In this document: positions 1 to 12,213 of the stretch, in pieces | Numbering within the stretch: position 1 is the first letter of the stretch | How the letters are laid out: every line of letters starts with the position of its first letter | Source of the DNA: Megalonaias nervosa | Taxonomy: Eukaryota; Mollusca; Bivalvia; Unionida; Unionidae | DNA length: 64,000 nucleotides | Assembly (NCBI GenBank): GCA_016617855.1 | Contig: JAECUM010003631.1 | Coordinates: forward strand, 32,930-96,929 | Reading direction: 5' to 3' | Position numbers and translations under genes: made by a program | The notes under the pieces: generated by a model | Database searches by the model: none | Seen by the model: the letters and a program-made list of their open reading frames with translations, nothing else | Told to the model about the DNA's origin: nothing

Positions 1-532
1 TATGATAGACTAATAGCTCTTTAGTCACTGTTAAATTAAGAGGCTGAGATTCTGGCTGAATACCATATTATCAGCTGCTACTCAAAGGCAATGGTGTCAA
101 GTTGCAGTGCTAGCTGAGAAATTGAAACAAAGAAGTCAGTATGAACAGCTGGATTATGTGTTGTAAAGCTAATTAAAATCAATTATAGCAAGTTTGCCTT
201 AATACTTAAACACTAAATAGTGACCAGTTGTAGAGAAATTTTAATCTCTTTTAGTAGGTATAAAGTGCTTAAAATAGAGTTAGGTAGTAATAGTATAATT
301 TTGAATTAATCTGCTTATAAGGATAAAGTTTACAAGTAATTTCCTACTTAATATTATATTTTTGAAAATTCTAACATACAGTATCAGTGGGAAAAGAGCG
401 TGTATGGAGAGTAGATATATGACTTTATTTTGGATTACCTAATTTAGATCTTGTGCATTTTGATATGTATAATAGAGTTCGATAAAGGGTCTGCACCTAA
501 CACATTCAGATCATGCATGACTCTAACATGTC

Positions 533-928
533 TTGGATGGCTGACATCCAGCTGATTGGTACTATTTCAAAACTAAAAGTACACTATGTACACAAAATTT
601 CAACTATTATAAATAAGAGTAATGAAATTATAAGACTTGTTGAATTAGGTTAATTGCACAGGTGGCTTACACACTATTGGTATGTTAGGTGTCCACTAGT
701 ACAACTGGAATAGATTTGATCATGTAGGTTCTGGTGTTTAGGGCGTTTCACTTTTCGGTGTCGTTTTGCGGGCCCCCAGGCCCCCTTCCGCCTTTCCTCG
801 ACCGGACATCCACATAATTAAAAATTGCGACATTCGCACATAAAAGCGGGTATGTGGCAACTCTGTTTCCCACAATCCCGACCAATTAATAATCCTGCCC
901 TTCAGGATTTAACCGGTCGCGAAAGCAC
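533..928 (+). repeat. Long direct repeat, copy 1, with TATA-like box
   Basis: About 0.4 kb closely resembling 8245-8645 in the same orientation. Shared landmarks are GATTGGTACTATTT, GTGGCTTACACACTA, TTTGATCAT, CATAAAAGCGGG and CTTCAGGA followed by a GGTCGC-AAAGCAC end. The middle is unusually G+C-rich for this window and ends in a TATA-like ATAAAAG, suggesting a promoter-bearing segment. It sits immediately upstream of a LINE 3' remnant. It may be a LINE 5' promoter, a separate element or a degenerate LTR; I cannot decide. Confidence 0.7.
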
Positions 929-1059
929 TTAAATCCTTTTAAGTTTAAGTTAACTGGCAGGAGCACTGGAGTACATCCAATAATGGGTGAAGACTACACT
1001 CCACCCTTAGAGAAACAGACAGGTCCATTAAACCACCTAAAGTTAGCAGCTCGGACCAA

Positions 1060-1364
1060 AAAATAAGAAACAGAATTCTAACTGGCAAAACAAAAGCTTG
1101 CTGGCAGCTTTGGTAAGCATTTAGGACCAAAACCCTCAAACATAAACTGCTACCACTGCCACACCATCGAAAATCTCAATAATATATTTAATGAATGCTC
1201 TCAAAATCAATTAGCCAGAAATACGTTCCAAAAAGCTCAAACAGAAATTGGATCCCCCAAAACATACCACAAATTCCTAGACAGAAACAACCCAAACTTA
1301 ACAATAGCATACCATAACATCATTAATTTTATATATGAAACCAGACTTAAGGATAAAATCTAAT
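1060..1364 (+). pseudogene. LINE C-terminal remnant (zinc knuckle end of ORF2)
   Basis: Translation gives NRILTGKT, then in another frame NCYHCHTIENLNNIFNECS and IGSPKTYHKFLD, ending at TAA near 1362. These match, in order, NRIKTGRT, NCRHCPVPETLDHVFNSYP and IGSPMTYPEFLD at the C-terminus of the larger LINE at 3353-7128. It is therefore the 3' end of a diverged relative, with a frameshift and a stop between the two blocks. The CxxC knuckle is retained. Nothing recognisable of the RT core lies upstream, consistent with 5' truncation. Confidence 0.75.
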
Positions 1365-1465
1365 AACAACCAAATAAAAACTGGCAGGGAACGATCAAAA
1401 TAATAACAAACAGCAGCAAAAACAATTGCCTAAACCACCAAAACACATCCAATATTAACAACTAA

Positions 1466-1890
1466 GGTTGGAGCGTCAGGGAGACCGGGCATCTCTGATA
1501 TGTCACCTGGGACCTGATTATTCAGCAGGGATGTCCGTTTTTTTTTTCCAGACCAGACTCCATCCATAAATAAAATAATTAACAAACACTAAAACAGAAT
1601 AACTCAAATACAATTCAACCACCACAAAAATTATCTCGAATATAAATTTTGTAAAAAAAAAAAACACCAAAAATAAAATCGTAAACCCAAAATTCTAACA
1701 AAACAGTAAACTTAAATAACTCCTTAAACCAAGCAAAATCGATAACACACGTGACAAAATCTTACATAATTCAACAAGTAACAACTAAATGATGGAGCAT
1801 CATGAGGAGCGGGTAATTTTGATATGTCGCTCGGGACCTGATTACTCGACAAGGATGCCTGTTATCCCCTGACCCGACCCCATTAAAAAA
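1466..1890 (+). repeat. Two related about 100-bp blocks in direct repeat
   Basis: Blocks at 1466-1570 and 1788-1890 share GATATGTC, GGGACCTGATTA, CA-GGATG and a GACC-GAC-CCAT end, about 322 bp apart. They lie in LINE-derived untranslated-looking sequence between the 3' remnant and the larger LINE. Function unknown. Confidence 0.55.
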
Positions 1891-1970
1891 ACTTAAATAA
1901 TTAGTACGTGCACAAACAGACATAGGAACAACTATACAACTCCAACACCCACAAGGAAAAACTCTCTCTG

Positions 1971-1973
<3 letters not shown>

Positions 1974-2029
<56 letters not shown>
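1974..2029. repeat. (TA)n microsatellite
   Basis: Uninterrupted AT dinucleotide tract of about 56 bases. Confidence 0.97.
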
Positions 2030-2031
<2 letters not shown>

Positions 2032-2171
2032 TCTATCTCTGCAACTCTCTCTACTAAGCATCTCTACTAAGCATGATAACAAATCTCTCCTCTCTCTTAC
2101 TTACAACTCTCAACCAAAAGATGGCAGCCACCCCACTGTAAATTAACAAGTTAAGCGCATAGGGATTAGCA

Positions 2172-2490
2172 GTATAAGGTGGTCCAAACACCAGGACCAT
2201 CAGGACCAGTAACATCAAATGAACATAACTAGATTAGACGAACAAATTGGGCCCCAAATAACCAATATAAGGTGGTCAGAAGTCCAATGACCATCAGGCT
2301 CCGCTGCACAAGGCAGCAAACAAACAAACCTGATCTAGGCAGGCATTTTTTCGGTCCCAAACTCTCACAGGCCAGAACACCACAGGGCCAACAGGCCCTT
2401 ACTAAATAGCACACCCTGTAAGACCCCAAAATAAACTGCAAATATAAGGTGGTCTAAGCCCAGGACCATCAGGGCCAGTCACACAAGGCG
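2172..2490 (+). repeat. Three short hairpin-type repeats (TATAAGGTGGTC family)
   Basis: Starting near 2175, 2268 and 2440, each copy begins TATAAGGTGGTC and continues to GACCATCAGG, so GGTGGTC can pair with GACCATC. The second and third then have CACAAGG followed by CGACAAA or CAGCAAA. Two more copies lie downstream of the LINE ORF at 7629 and 7738. Confidence 0.65.
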
Positions 2491-2579
2491 ACAAATATTA
2501 AAATAATTTTAAACAGAATATGGATGCCATCTGAGGTTCCTAAGGAAAAATCAAAACAGCACAGAGTTTAAACCAAAAA

Positions 2580-3352
2580 TTTTTTCAAAATCTCAAAATT
2601 CAAGCAAGACGCCAAAATTTGGGCCAACAGACACCCTGGAAACAACGGACACTGCACTGTGGCTTGGCACCTCCCCTCCTGTTCATCTTCCTCCCTCTCC
2701 TCAACCGGACACCAATCATCCAACAAGTGTGCAATGCGCACACAAATAATATCACCAAGTTGACTGAATAGGTGAATGAGTGATGGTACTACTCCCACTC
2801 ACCCCATAGCGCAATAAACTGAAAAAACATGAGTGTGTGCTGGTTCGAATCCCACTCATGAAAGCCTACCATTCAGGTTGCTTGGAACTTATTGTTTCAC
2901 GACCTGACTGCTGAAATTAACTGGACAATGATCACTGACCTCAAACACCACCAGCTGAAAGAACTGATAAACAAAACCCCAATACCTCACCCAAACACAA
3001 CAAGCAGCAACCAGAACTCAGCCAATGCATAACCAGGGAAAATAAGACCCATAGGGCAGGAGAAGAGAATAAACAAAAACCAGATGCTTCACCCAACCAC
3101 AACCCAAAACCACCAACAGGAAAAGTGGTGCATATTACATCTGATGATTGTCTTGACCCCACCCTAATAACTCAATATTTCAAGGAACTACGAGAGGGAA
3201 TACAACAAAAACACTCACCATAATCAAATCAAAAAGCAAGACTTCTTTCTATTGCTTTTCAGACTACTAGAAAAGATTTTTCCCAAGGATAATTAAGGAT
3301 AATTAATCTCACTACAACTTTTATTAATTACATAAACAACATACTTGAACAA
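2580..3352 (+). other. LINE 5' region, possible ORF1 remnant and tRNA-like B box
   Basis: Upstream of the ORF2 relic. A segment near 2690-2740 (CTCCTCAACCGGACACC, then GCAATGCGCACAC) weakly resembles the G+C-rich part of the 533-928 repeat. At 2841-2853 TGGTTCGAATCCC fits a pol III B box and is framed by CATGAGTG and CACTCATG, an 8-bp inverted repeat. A short open stretch near 3125-3210 (VVHITSDDCLDPTL) could be the end of ORF1, but nothing confirms this. Confidence 0.4.
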
Positions 3353-6300
3353 TGGATACCAAGAACAATACAAATTATACAACAAAATTCATTATATGGT
3401 AATGGAACTGTAGAGGGTTATTTTCAAATCATGCTGAACTGATATCAGCAATTAACACTGCCACCAACAAACCAAACATCCTTTGTCTACAAGAGACACT
3501 CCTAACTGAAACAAGTAAGACAATACCCAAAATAAAGGGCTACGATGTAAAATTCTATAAACACAGGAGCAATGGGAAAAAAAGGAGGAGGACTGGCCAT
3601 TTATATACACAATACAATTACAGACGTAGCAGAAATAGATACCAACGTCAACTTACATGGCAATCTGATAGAATACCAAACAATCACCGTCAAAGTAGGA
3701 CAAAAAAAGTTAAACATTTATAACATATATGACCCAGGAGGGAATAATGCAAACCCTGCCCAAAGCTACATTGAACTATTTAAAGATAGGAGCATAAATA
3801 GCATCATCTGTGGGGACTCAATGCACATAACACAGAATGGGGTGGTGACCATATAGATGCAAGAGGGAAAAGCATCAAAAAATAGGCCAGGGAGGACCAA
3901 CTAATAATACTAAACACAGGTACACCCACCAGAATAGACCCCATCACTGGAAAATTTACACCAATAGATTGACGCTAGCAACACCAAACCTTACACAGAT
4001 CGCAGACTGGGAAGTGCTACAATAAAGCACATTAGGCAGTGACCACTTCCCGATACGTATTACAATATACTTACAATGTCCAAAAGAGCAACAAAGGAAC
4101 ATACAAAGATGAAAAACAGATAACACTGATTGGGACCTGTTCCAACAAATTCTGAGCAAGACACAACTAGAAGATCTACACAGTAATGATACCAACCAAT
4201 ACTACAACAACATAACCCAGGCAATAAATGGAGCAGCACAAAACAGTATACCCAAAACAAGCGGGAAAACTGACAAAAATAGTAAACCATGGTGGACTGA
4301 CAACTGCCGAATTGCCATCAAGGAAAAAAAGAAAGCCCTCAACAACTTTAAACACACAAAACTAGCTTCGGACTTCATGATCTACAAGGAAAAGGAAGCT
4401 AGCACACGAACAGTAATAAAGGAAGCGAAAACTAATTCATGGTGCGCATACTGCTCCACACTCAACCATTGTACCAACTCCAAAGAAGTCTGGGCCAAAG
4501 TCAAAGCCATGAGAGGGAAGGTCCCAACCACACCACCAAAAATATCAGGAGTCAACACCAACCTAGATAAAGCAGAACAATTGGCAAAAAATTTTGCTAA
4601 TTCAAGCAGCAATAGCAATCATTCCCAAAAATTTATGGCACAAAGACAAGAACTGGAAAAGGAACTCCCTCATCTATTCACAGTCCAAACCAACAATGAA
4701 TCACCACTAAACGACAGTTTCAGCATTGATGAATGGAGAAAAGCACTTACCAGCAAAAAATCCACATCCCCAGGGGAAGACAACCTAGGCTATGATATCT
4801 ATAAACAGCTTCCAATAAATATGCAAATAATTATACTTGACATGATCAACTTAATATGGAAAACTGGAAACATACCCACCCTGTGGAAACAAGTAATAGT
4901 CATAGCCATACCCAAACCAGGGAAAGACATAAAAAGCTTAACATCATACTGGCACATCTTCTTGACTAATACCATCTGCAAAACCATGGACACAATGATA
5001 AACAACCGACTAAAACACCACCTCAACAAAAAACCATCTACTCTCGGAAAACCAAAGCGGATTTAGAAACAAATATTCCACCCTTGACCAACTAATCAGA
5101 CTGAAAGCCAGCATTAAACTCGCCTTCAATGCCAAAAGGAAAAGAGATAGACACTTAATTGCAATATTTCTAGACCTCGAAAAAGCATTTGATATGGTCT
5201 GGACCAAAGGCCTAATCTCCAAATTCAACCAATGTGGCGTAACAGGGCGCATGCACCGATGTATTTCAAACTTCCTAACAGGGAGACAAATCAAAACTAG
5301 AGTAGGTGACGCACTATCTGAGACCCACACACTGGACAACGGAACTCCCCAGGGAAGCATGGTAAGTCCCACACTTTTCAATATCACGGTCAACAACCTC
5401 TGCAACCATATTAACAACACAACCGATCTATCCCAATTTGCAGACAACAGCAGAATTTGGAAAGCAAGTAACCCCAACAGCCAAAACAACATCGATCAAC
5501 TACAACGAAGCCTAGATGCTATTAGCAAATGGGCAGATAACTGGGGATTTAAAATATCAAGTATCAAAACTGTGGGAATGCTTTTCTCCCCAACGAATAA
5601 AAGACTTACCATATACCCCAAACTATACCTACAGGACACACCAATCGAATTCGTAAAAGAAACATACTTCTTAGGAATGCTACTGAATGAGACCCTCAAC
5701 TGGAAACCACACATAACAACTCTAATTCAAAAATGCCTCAACCTCCTAAAAAGTATTAAGAGGACAACATGGGGAGCGGATCAACAAACAATGCTCATGC
5801 TCTACAAATCATTAATCAAGTCTAAACTGGACTACGGATGCCAAGTGTTTGCCTTTGCAAACAATAATTTACTCCAAAAACTAAACAACATACAATACAA
5901 AGCGCTCAGACTATGCGCGGGGACACTACCTAACATCTCGATCGAGGAACTACAAATACTAACGGGAGACTTGCCACTGCACCTGAGACAAGAACATATA
6001 CTGAGATATGCCACAAGAAACTCAATCCACAGAGACACCAATCCAACTAGACAGATGATCAACAAGTGCAAGACTCCATTCAGCCAGAAACTAGTTCCAG
6101 AACCCCCAGCAAGTAAAAAAATACATACACTCTGTGAAGAAATTGAACTACCAGGGATTCAAGCAGAACAACACAAAATTAACGATCCTACCCCTTGGAA
6201 AAACAACACTTCCATAATAAATCTGATTGCTCAGACATTTGGATCCGAACTGCAAAATCCATTGAGAATGCTAACAGAAATCCACAAAATCATCGATGAC

Positions 6301-7128
6301 TCATACTCTGGCTACTTTAAAATCTACACAGATGGATCCAAATCGAAAGAACTACAAAGAACAGCAGCTGCAATAGTGATACAGGAACAACAAGTCAAAT
6401 TTGGCGCTAGACTCCTGGACGATTGCTCCATCTACACAGCAGAATTATGGGCAATAAATGAAGCACTTAAATGGATCAAAACCCAAAATCACAGCCAGTA
6501 CGTCATTATAACAGACTCTCTAAGCATACTTAAATCCCTAGAGACGGGAACATTAAAAAGCAGAGACAATATGCTGGAAGAAACAATGCTATCCATTAGA
6601 GAGATCGAAGAAAATCAACAAAACATCGAATTCCTATGGGTACCTTCACACATCAACCTGACAGGAAATGACAAAGCCAACCAAAAAGCCAAACACAACC
6701 TCCTGAACACTACAATAGAACCTATAAACCACAGTATTCATGAAATATATAGTCAGATAAAAATCAGAATAAACAAGAAATGGCAGCAGCTTTGGGAAAA
6801 TACCAACAAGGGCAGACATTTATTCCAAGTACAAAAAGAGGTCACTAGAAACATCAAGATACCTAAAGACATGGAAACCACTGACCTCAAAATCATTAAC
6901 AGGATCAAAACCGGAAGAACTTTGCTAAGAAACAGTTTTGGAAAATATCTCAGCAGAGAACAGAATCGAACTATAAACTGCCGTCACTGCCCTGTACCAG
7001 AAACACTGGACCATGTTTTTAACAGCTATCCCAAATACCACAATCACCAAATTAACTTCCAAGACTACCAAAAGAGGATTGGATCTCCTATGACATACCC
7101 CGAATTCTTGGACAAGGTACAAAACTAA
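3353..7128 (+). pseudogene. Decayed non-LTR retrotransposon ORF2 (APE endonuclease, RT, RNase H; I/Nimb-like)
   Basis: About 1,250 codons spread over three frames. The likely start ATG is at 3353, with an in-frame TAA soon after in IIW-stop-WNCRGL. Endonuclease motifs follow: CLQET near 3483, NIYDPGG near 3722, CGDS near 3810 (frameshift just after), and LGSDHFPI near 4032. The reverse transcriptase runs from about 4700 to 5950, with a frameshift near 5050 between LNKKPST and SGFRNKYST, then FLDLEKAFDMVW, GTPQGSMVSP and FADN. The usual catalytic FADD/YADD is FADN (near 5437), losing a metal-binding aspartate. RNase H keeps its acidic residues (IYTDGSK, AELWAI, ITDSLS, GNDKAN). A CxxC knuckle near 6979 precedes the stop. 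Domain order fits the I group of LINEs; the exact clade is inference. It is inactive and antisense to CACHD1. Confidence 0.9.
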
Positions 7129-8244
7129 AACATTGACACCACATATAAAAATATAATATCGTACCTTAAATTAATAAGCATGGAGAAATATAAACACACC
7201 TAATATATAGCTGTAAGAACAATAAAACAAGTAGGACTATAGCAGCATGAAAAGACTGCTAGCCAAAGGGCAAGTCCATAATGAACATCCACCTACACAA
7301 CTAAATCAACAACAAAAAAAAAGCAAACAAATCTTAAAACAACAAAAACAATTGTTTTTAAAAATCTTGTCTTTTTATACACATACTCAAACCAAAAACA
7401 CCAAATATTAAGTAAAATTAAGAGTAATAGGAACATAACCAGAATATACAAACATGACAGGGAACCTAAATAGGAAATAGAAGAGGGGGAGGGGAATTTG
7501 TCTTTTTTTTCTTTCTTTTTTTTTACTCTCTCTTCCTCTCTTTGTATGTTACTAACACAATTCTAAAAACAGGTCTAGTAAAATAAACATCACAGATAAA
7601 TCTACAACTGACCCCAAAAATAGTGCATATATAAGGTGGCTAACCCCACCATCAGGCCCGGTTGCACAAGGCGACAAAGACTGGTAATAGATAAAACAAA
7701 CACCACAATTTTTTTAGCTCCCCAACCACCCTAAGACTATAAGGTGACCCAAGCCCAGTCACCAGGCCCCCCACACAAGGCGGAAATAAATAAACAGCAC
7801 ATGAATGGTTCCCAAATTATCAACACTCAGCATGTAATTTCACAATTGTCTCTCAGACCAATTACTCTAAAAACACACAAATACAACAAAGGGGTACAAT
7901 GTAATGTTAAAACCTACCCATAAGCATTTAACAAAGAAGTTATGGCACTAAGGACCAGTCGTAAACATCATGGCCTACAGCAATGGAAGTCAAGTCCAAA
8001 GCAAAACATCCAACTCCAGCACAGAGCTACAACAGAATAAAGACCCAACAATAGAAGACCAACAGGAGAAAGGGAGAAAAAGGACGAAGACCAGACATCG
8101 ACTGTCAATTGTCTAGTTGTACGAGGATCTTCCTTTGGCTATCAAAGTCCTGTTTTGATAACAGCTCTCTCCACACAACCCTAACCTGATCCTTTGGATG
8201 CCACCATAAAAATTATAGACCTAAAGTAAACAAACACAAACATA
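7129..8244 (+). other. LINE 3' flank with two hairpin repeats and a pyrimidine tract
   Basis: A-rich and C-rich sequence without coding potential follows the ORF2 stop. A T/C tract lies at about 7499-7542. Two more TATAAGGTGG repeats at about 7629-7680 and 7738-7785 carry the CACAAGGCG tail. Their presence on both sides of the ORF suggests they belong to the element's untranslated regions. Confidence 0.55.
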
Positions 8245-8645
8245 CATAGGGTGCCTGCCACCCAGGTGATTGGTACTATTTTGAAAAGCAAGAGTACACC
8301 ATGTACACAAAATTCCAACTTTTACTAAAAGTAGTAATGAAATTATGCAACTAAATGAATTAGAACAATTACACGAGTGGCTTACACACTACTGGAGTAG
8401 GGTTTGTCCACTAGTATAACTGGACTGGATTTGATCATACGCGCTCTGCTGTTTATGGGCGTACTGCTTTCCGGTGGCATTTTGCGCATCCCATGGGTCC
8501 TGTTCCTCCCCTCCTCGCCCGGACATACCAAGAATTGCGAAATGCAACAATCGCATATAAAAGCGGGACTGTGGTGGCACCGTTCCCACAGTCCCAACGA
8601 ATTGAAAATCCTGACCTTCAGGACTTAACTGGTCGCAAAAGCACC
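8245..8645 (+). repeat. Long direct repeat, copy 2, with TATA-like box
   Basis: Partner of 533-928, same orientation, about 7.7 kb away. It carries GATTGGTACTATTTTG, GTGGCTTACACACTAC, TATAAAAGCGGGACTG and CCTTCAGGACTTAAC. The TATA-like box (TATAAAAG) is better preserved than in copy 1. The right flank differs from that of copy 1, so similarity ends close to AAAGCAC. Confidence 0.7.
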
Positions 8646-9495
8646 AGGTGCATAGGCAACCTTAATCCTTATCATTCATTCAGTGCAAGGGAGTCAGCAT
8701 GAAGAACTAGAGGTATCAGAGTTCCATTAAATGTAGAAAAGAAAAACCCTCTTGCTTGTGACTAATTCCCCATAGCACAGTCACATCAAATAGGCGCTAC
8801 TACACCTACAGCAAACTCCAAACCATATCCCATGGTTTGGAGTTTGTACCTTGACATGCATATATGCATATCCAGGTAGGTAATGATATTACTTACACAT
8901 GGATTTATGCAAGTTCAGGTAGGTAGGCATCATACATCCTACTGATGAATACATAAAAATCTAAAAACAATGTTCAACTGCTGAAAGTTTTAATTCCAAA
9001 TCAGCTGTTACTGGGATGCAAATCAACCGTCACATTTTCTAAATCTTTCAAGAGAATAGAGGAACTTGCACTTTTAAGAGCTCACATATTGCAGGAAGAC
9101 CTCAGGATAAATATCAATCTTGCTTCTGGTTTTAAGCAAGAATATAACCAAGGGTTGTACGGAAAGAACACATATCTAGAGAGTCTTACAACATTAATAA
9201 TAAAGTGAGAAAACTTTTGAATAGACAGAAAATAGTTTTCTTGGACCAAGTGAAGCAAAGAAATGATGAAATATCTCCTGCAAGAGAGGCAACTCCTATC
9301 AAGGAGGGGAACCACACAGTAAATCCTGACAATCACAACAACCCTAGGGCTAAAACTTTTATTAATTAAGCAATAAATAAGTTACCTCTTATCTTAATGA
9401 AACAATTTTGCAACTTTGTTATTATCAATTGTTCTAATAATGAAACTGAAATTATATGACTTTCAAAAAATATAATAATTAAAAACTTAACAAAC
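8646..9495. other. Intronic sequence, no gene; one short perfect hairpin
   Basis: No exon of the CACHD1 VWA domain was found. A perfect 15-bp inverted repeat (CAAACTCCAAACCAT at 8812-8826 and its complement at 8832-8846, 5-base loop) is followed by two AGGTAGGTA-containing blocks near 8874 and 8918. Confidence 0.5.
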
Positions 9496-9631
9496 CTGTG
9501 CCTGATGTCATGCATTTTGGGGCAGTCTGACCACTGGAAGTTATTGGCTGGGTACTCATTATGGACACCATCCACGGAGATAAAGTACTGCCACTTCAGA
9601 CTTGGAAAGTACTGCACATTGCTCCGCCACA
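9496..9631 (-). CDS. CACHD1: CACHD1 orthologue, 3'-most visible coding exon (136 bp)
   Basis: Acceptor TTTGTTTTGTATTGCAG precedes TGTGGCGGAGC, and the exon ends AGGCACAG before GTTTGTT. Two bases complete the preceding codon, 44 codons follow, and two bases remain (phase 1 in, phase 2 out). The peptide contains SLKWQYF, typical of the alpha2delta/CACHD1 family (vertebrate CACHD1: GIKWQYF), then DGVHNEYPAN (vertebrate EGIFTVFPAH). The spacing from GRNL in the preceding exon to KWQYF equals the vertebrate spacing with no gap. The next exon should start the VWA strand, but I found no such sequence between 1 and 9495, so the gene continues to the left of the window. Confidence 0.92.
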
Positions 9632-11190
9632 CTGCAATACAAAACAAAAAAAACACCAATTAACATACCAGTATTGCATCAATGTAAAATACTAACAAAA
9701 GAAAATCAGTGTAAACTTTTACTTATGAACAGACCTTAAAAAAACTATTAGCATCATATAAATGGATTCAAGAAATAATGACTTCAACTGACAGAATATA
9801 CAACAAAACAAACCATCATCAAGAACTTGATAACATTTCTACAGTAGTGCTACATATATAAATGAAATTAAATAGAATCAATGAGAGGTTCCACCAATTA
9901 CATTTTTAATCATGAAATTACTACACATTACTGTATATATCAAGAACAAAATGGAAGCCAGTGATATCAATCATCACATAGACCAAAATCAAGTTCACCT
10001 TTTTTGAGGATATATTTTTGTTTACAGCAACTTAATTAAGTTTTGCAACTAATATAATGGATACAATAAATCTAAGAAGTTGTTTTTTAAACAGATCAGA
10101 GCAAGAGTATTTTTTTTGGCAAGCTATATGGGGCTGGAAATATTTTCAAAAATATCTCAGGCCTCTCCCTAAATAAATATTCAGCCTCTTACAGGAAACT
10201 CATCATATTTCAATGGGGAACAATATATATCAAACTAAACTTTTGATTGTGTTTCACCAAAACTTGACCATTACAAGATCATTATTTATGTTAATGTTTG
10301 AAACTCTAGAACTAATTCTTTTTTAACAACAAATGCCATTGTGTAAATAAAAGGAAATCTGCTTTACACCCTAGATCTTTCAAGCTGGAGCCTAAATCAG
10401 GTGATCTGATTGAAACTGCAAGGTAGGCTAACAAAACCAAAGATTCTACAGTGAACTTTATTGGCAAATTGATTCGGCTTTCTATTTCTTGTAAAAGAAT
10501 CTTAATATTTTGCAGGTACTGAGAGCTATTCAGAACACTATGTCAGTTTACCATATATCACTCAAACCAAATCACAGCCCAAACTATACATGATGCTAAC
10601 CCAGTTCTCCTACTGTAATACGATAAAGAACCAACCATTTCATTGAGGAGGGGAAGGGTGTTCTTTCAAACCAGTTTTTTTTTTTATTTACCTCAGGATA
10701 AGTTTTCAAATAATATACTGAATATAATTAGTTCCAAGAGAGTTAAATGGTCACTCCCTAAACAGGCCAAACAAAAAATTGAGTGGTCAAGTCTTTTATC
10801 TAATTCTGCATGATGAACTGATAAAACAAAGTCTAAGCTGGTAAAACAACCAATCAATGCAGTCCAATGGAGCAATGAAAATGGTAGTTCGTTAAATTCA
10901 AGGCTGTAAGCAACACTGGATAAAGCTGGACAGAACTAATCTTGTGACTTAAAGATAATCCACTTTAAATCTTCTTAATGTCTCCCAGTCCAAATTCAAC
11001 ACTACCATCCATATACATACATGTACATGATGATGTTGCACTAAGGACATGACTATGAAACAAAAATCCAAGTGCTGATGCAGTTCTGTAACTGTCAGGT
11101 CTATGCACATCAAAAATCCACTGTAATTGTATTTCTGTGAATTTTGTGGTTACTACAAACAATTTAAAGGCCCAAGAAACAATGATGCTT
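9632..11190. other. Intronic sequence, nothing recognised
   Basis: A+T-rich intron between the last visible CACHD1 exon and the 30-bp minisatellite. Short open frames have no recognisable domain or splice context. Confidence 0.6.
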
Positions 11191-11561
11191 CGTGGAAAAT
11201 AATAGAATACCATCCCCAATCCATGGAAATAATTGAATTCCTTCCCTAATTCATGGAAATAATTGAATTCCTTCCCTATTACATGCAACTAATTGAATTC
11301 CTTTCCTAATTCATGGAAATAATAGAATACCTTCCCCAACCCATGGAAATAATAGAATACCTTCCCCAATCCATGGAAATAATAGAATACCTTCCCTAAT
11401 TCATGGAAATAATAGAATACCTTCCCCAATCCATGGAAATAACAGAATACCTTCCCCAACCCATGGAAACAATAGAATACCTTCCCCAATCCATGGAAAT
11501 AATAGGATACCTTCCCCAATCCATGGAAATAATTGAATTCCTTCCCTAATTCATTGAAATA
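11191..11561. repeat. 30-bp minisatellite, about 12 copies
   Basis: The unit CCATGGAAATAATAGAATAC plus CTTCCCCAAT recurs every 30 bp with few substitutions; end copies are more diverged (AATTGAATTC variants). Because 30 is a multiple of three, minus-strand reading gives a repeated FHGLGKVFYY peptide. I regard this as a by-product, not a gene. Confidence 0.93.
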
Positions 11562-12213
11562 ACATGCCTTCTCCTATTCATGAATTTGAGCTCCAATGAA
11601 AATCTCTCTGCATGCAAAAGCATGAAAATTGATGCCTGTGAAAACTGATGGATTCACAGTATTTCATACAAAAATATATGGAGAACTAATATTTTCATTT
11701 AAAAAAACACCTATTGGAGAAAACAATTTAATAGGACAGATTGTTTCTAAATATAAGTAATACGGTAAAGGGAATGGAAAGCATATGAAATTACAAACAT
11801 AAAACAGCAACTATTTCATAACACCTAGCCATTGAACAGATCAAAGGAGGCATCAACAGGACAAAATTCTGTTCCATTAAGAACAAAACAAAGAAATAAC
11901 TCCTAGCAGTATGACCCTTGCCCTGCACCAAGACTACAAAATACTACAGAAAGGCACTATTTAAGAATGTCTAACTGAAGGCAAACCCAGCCATATGCAT
12001 ATCACTAGCTGAAGGCCAGTCTGATCATTTACATTCATCACACAATATGCTGTATTTATACATGTATACAGTGCAACCAACAATGAATAGCACAGAACCA
12101 GATCCACACTCAAATAATGCATCATCAAATATTAAATGTCTATGCTGTTCTCTTCAAATTACAATTTTGAACCATTTCAATCATGATTAGCTGGTACATG
12201 ATGTGACAGAATA

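Noticed and set aside
540..8642. LTR retrotransposon with the two 0.4-kb repeats as LTRs
   Set aside because: No primer-binding site, gag, protease or integrase between them; the enclosed RT is of the endonuclease-bearing non-LTR type. Kept only as an open alternative in the findings.
9082..9336. Next CACHD1 exon (VWA domain) to the left of 9496
   Set aside because: Translations show none of the expected VWA strand or metal-site motifs and no suitable splice pair.
11289..11519. Repeat protein with 10-residue units
   Set aside because: Fully explained by a 30-bp minisatellite; the reading stays open only because the period is a multiple of three.
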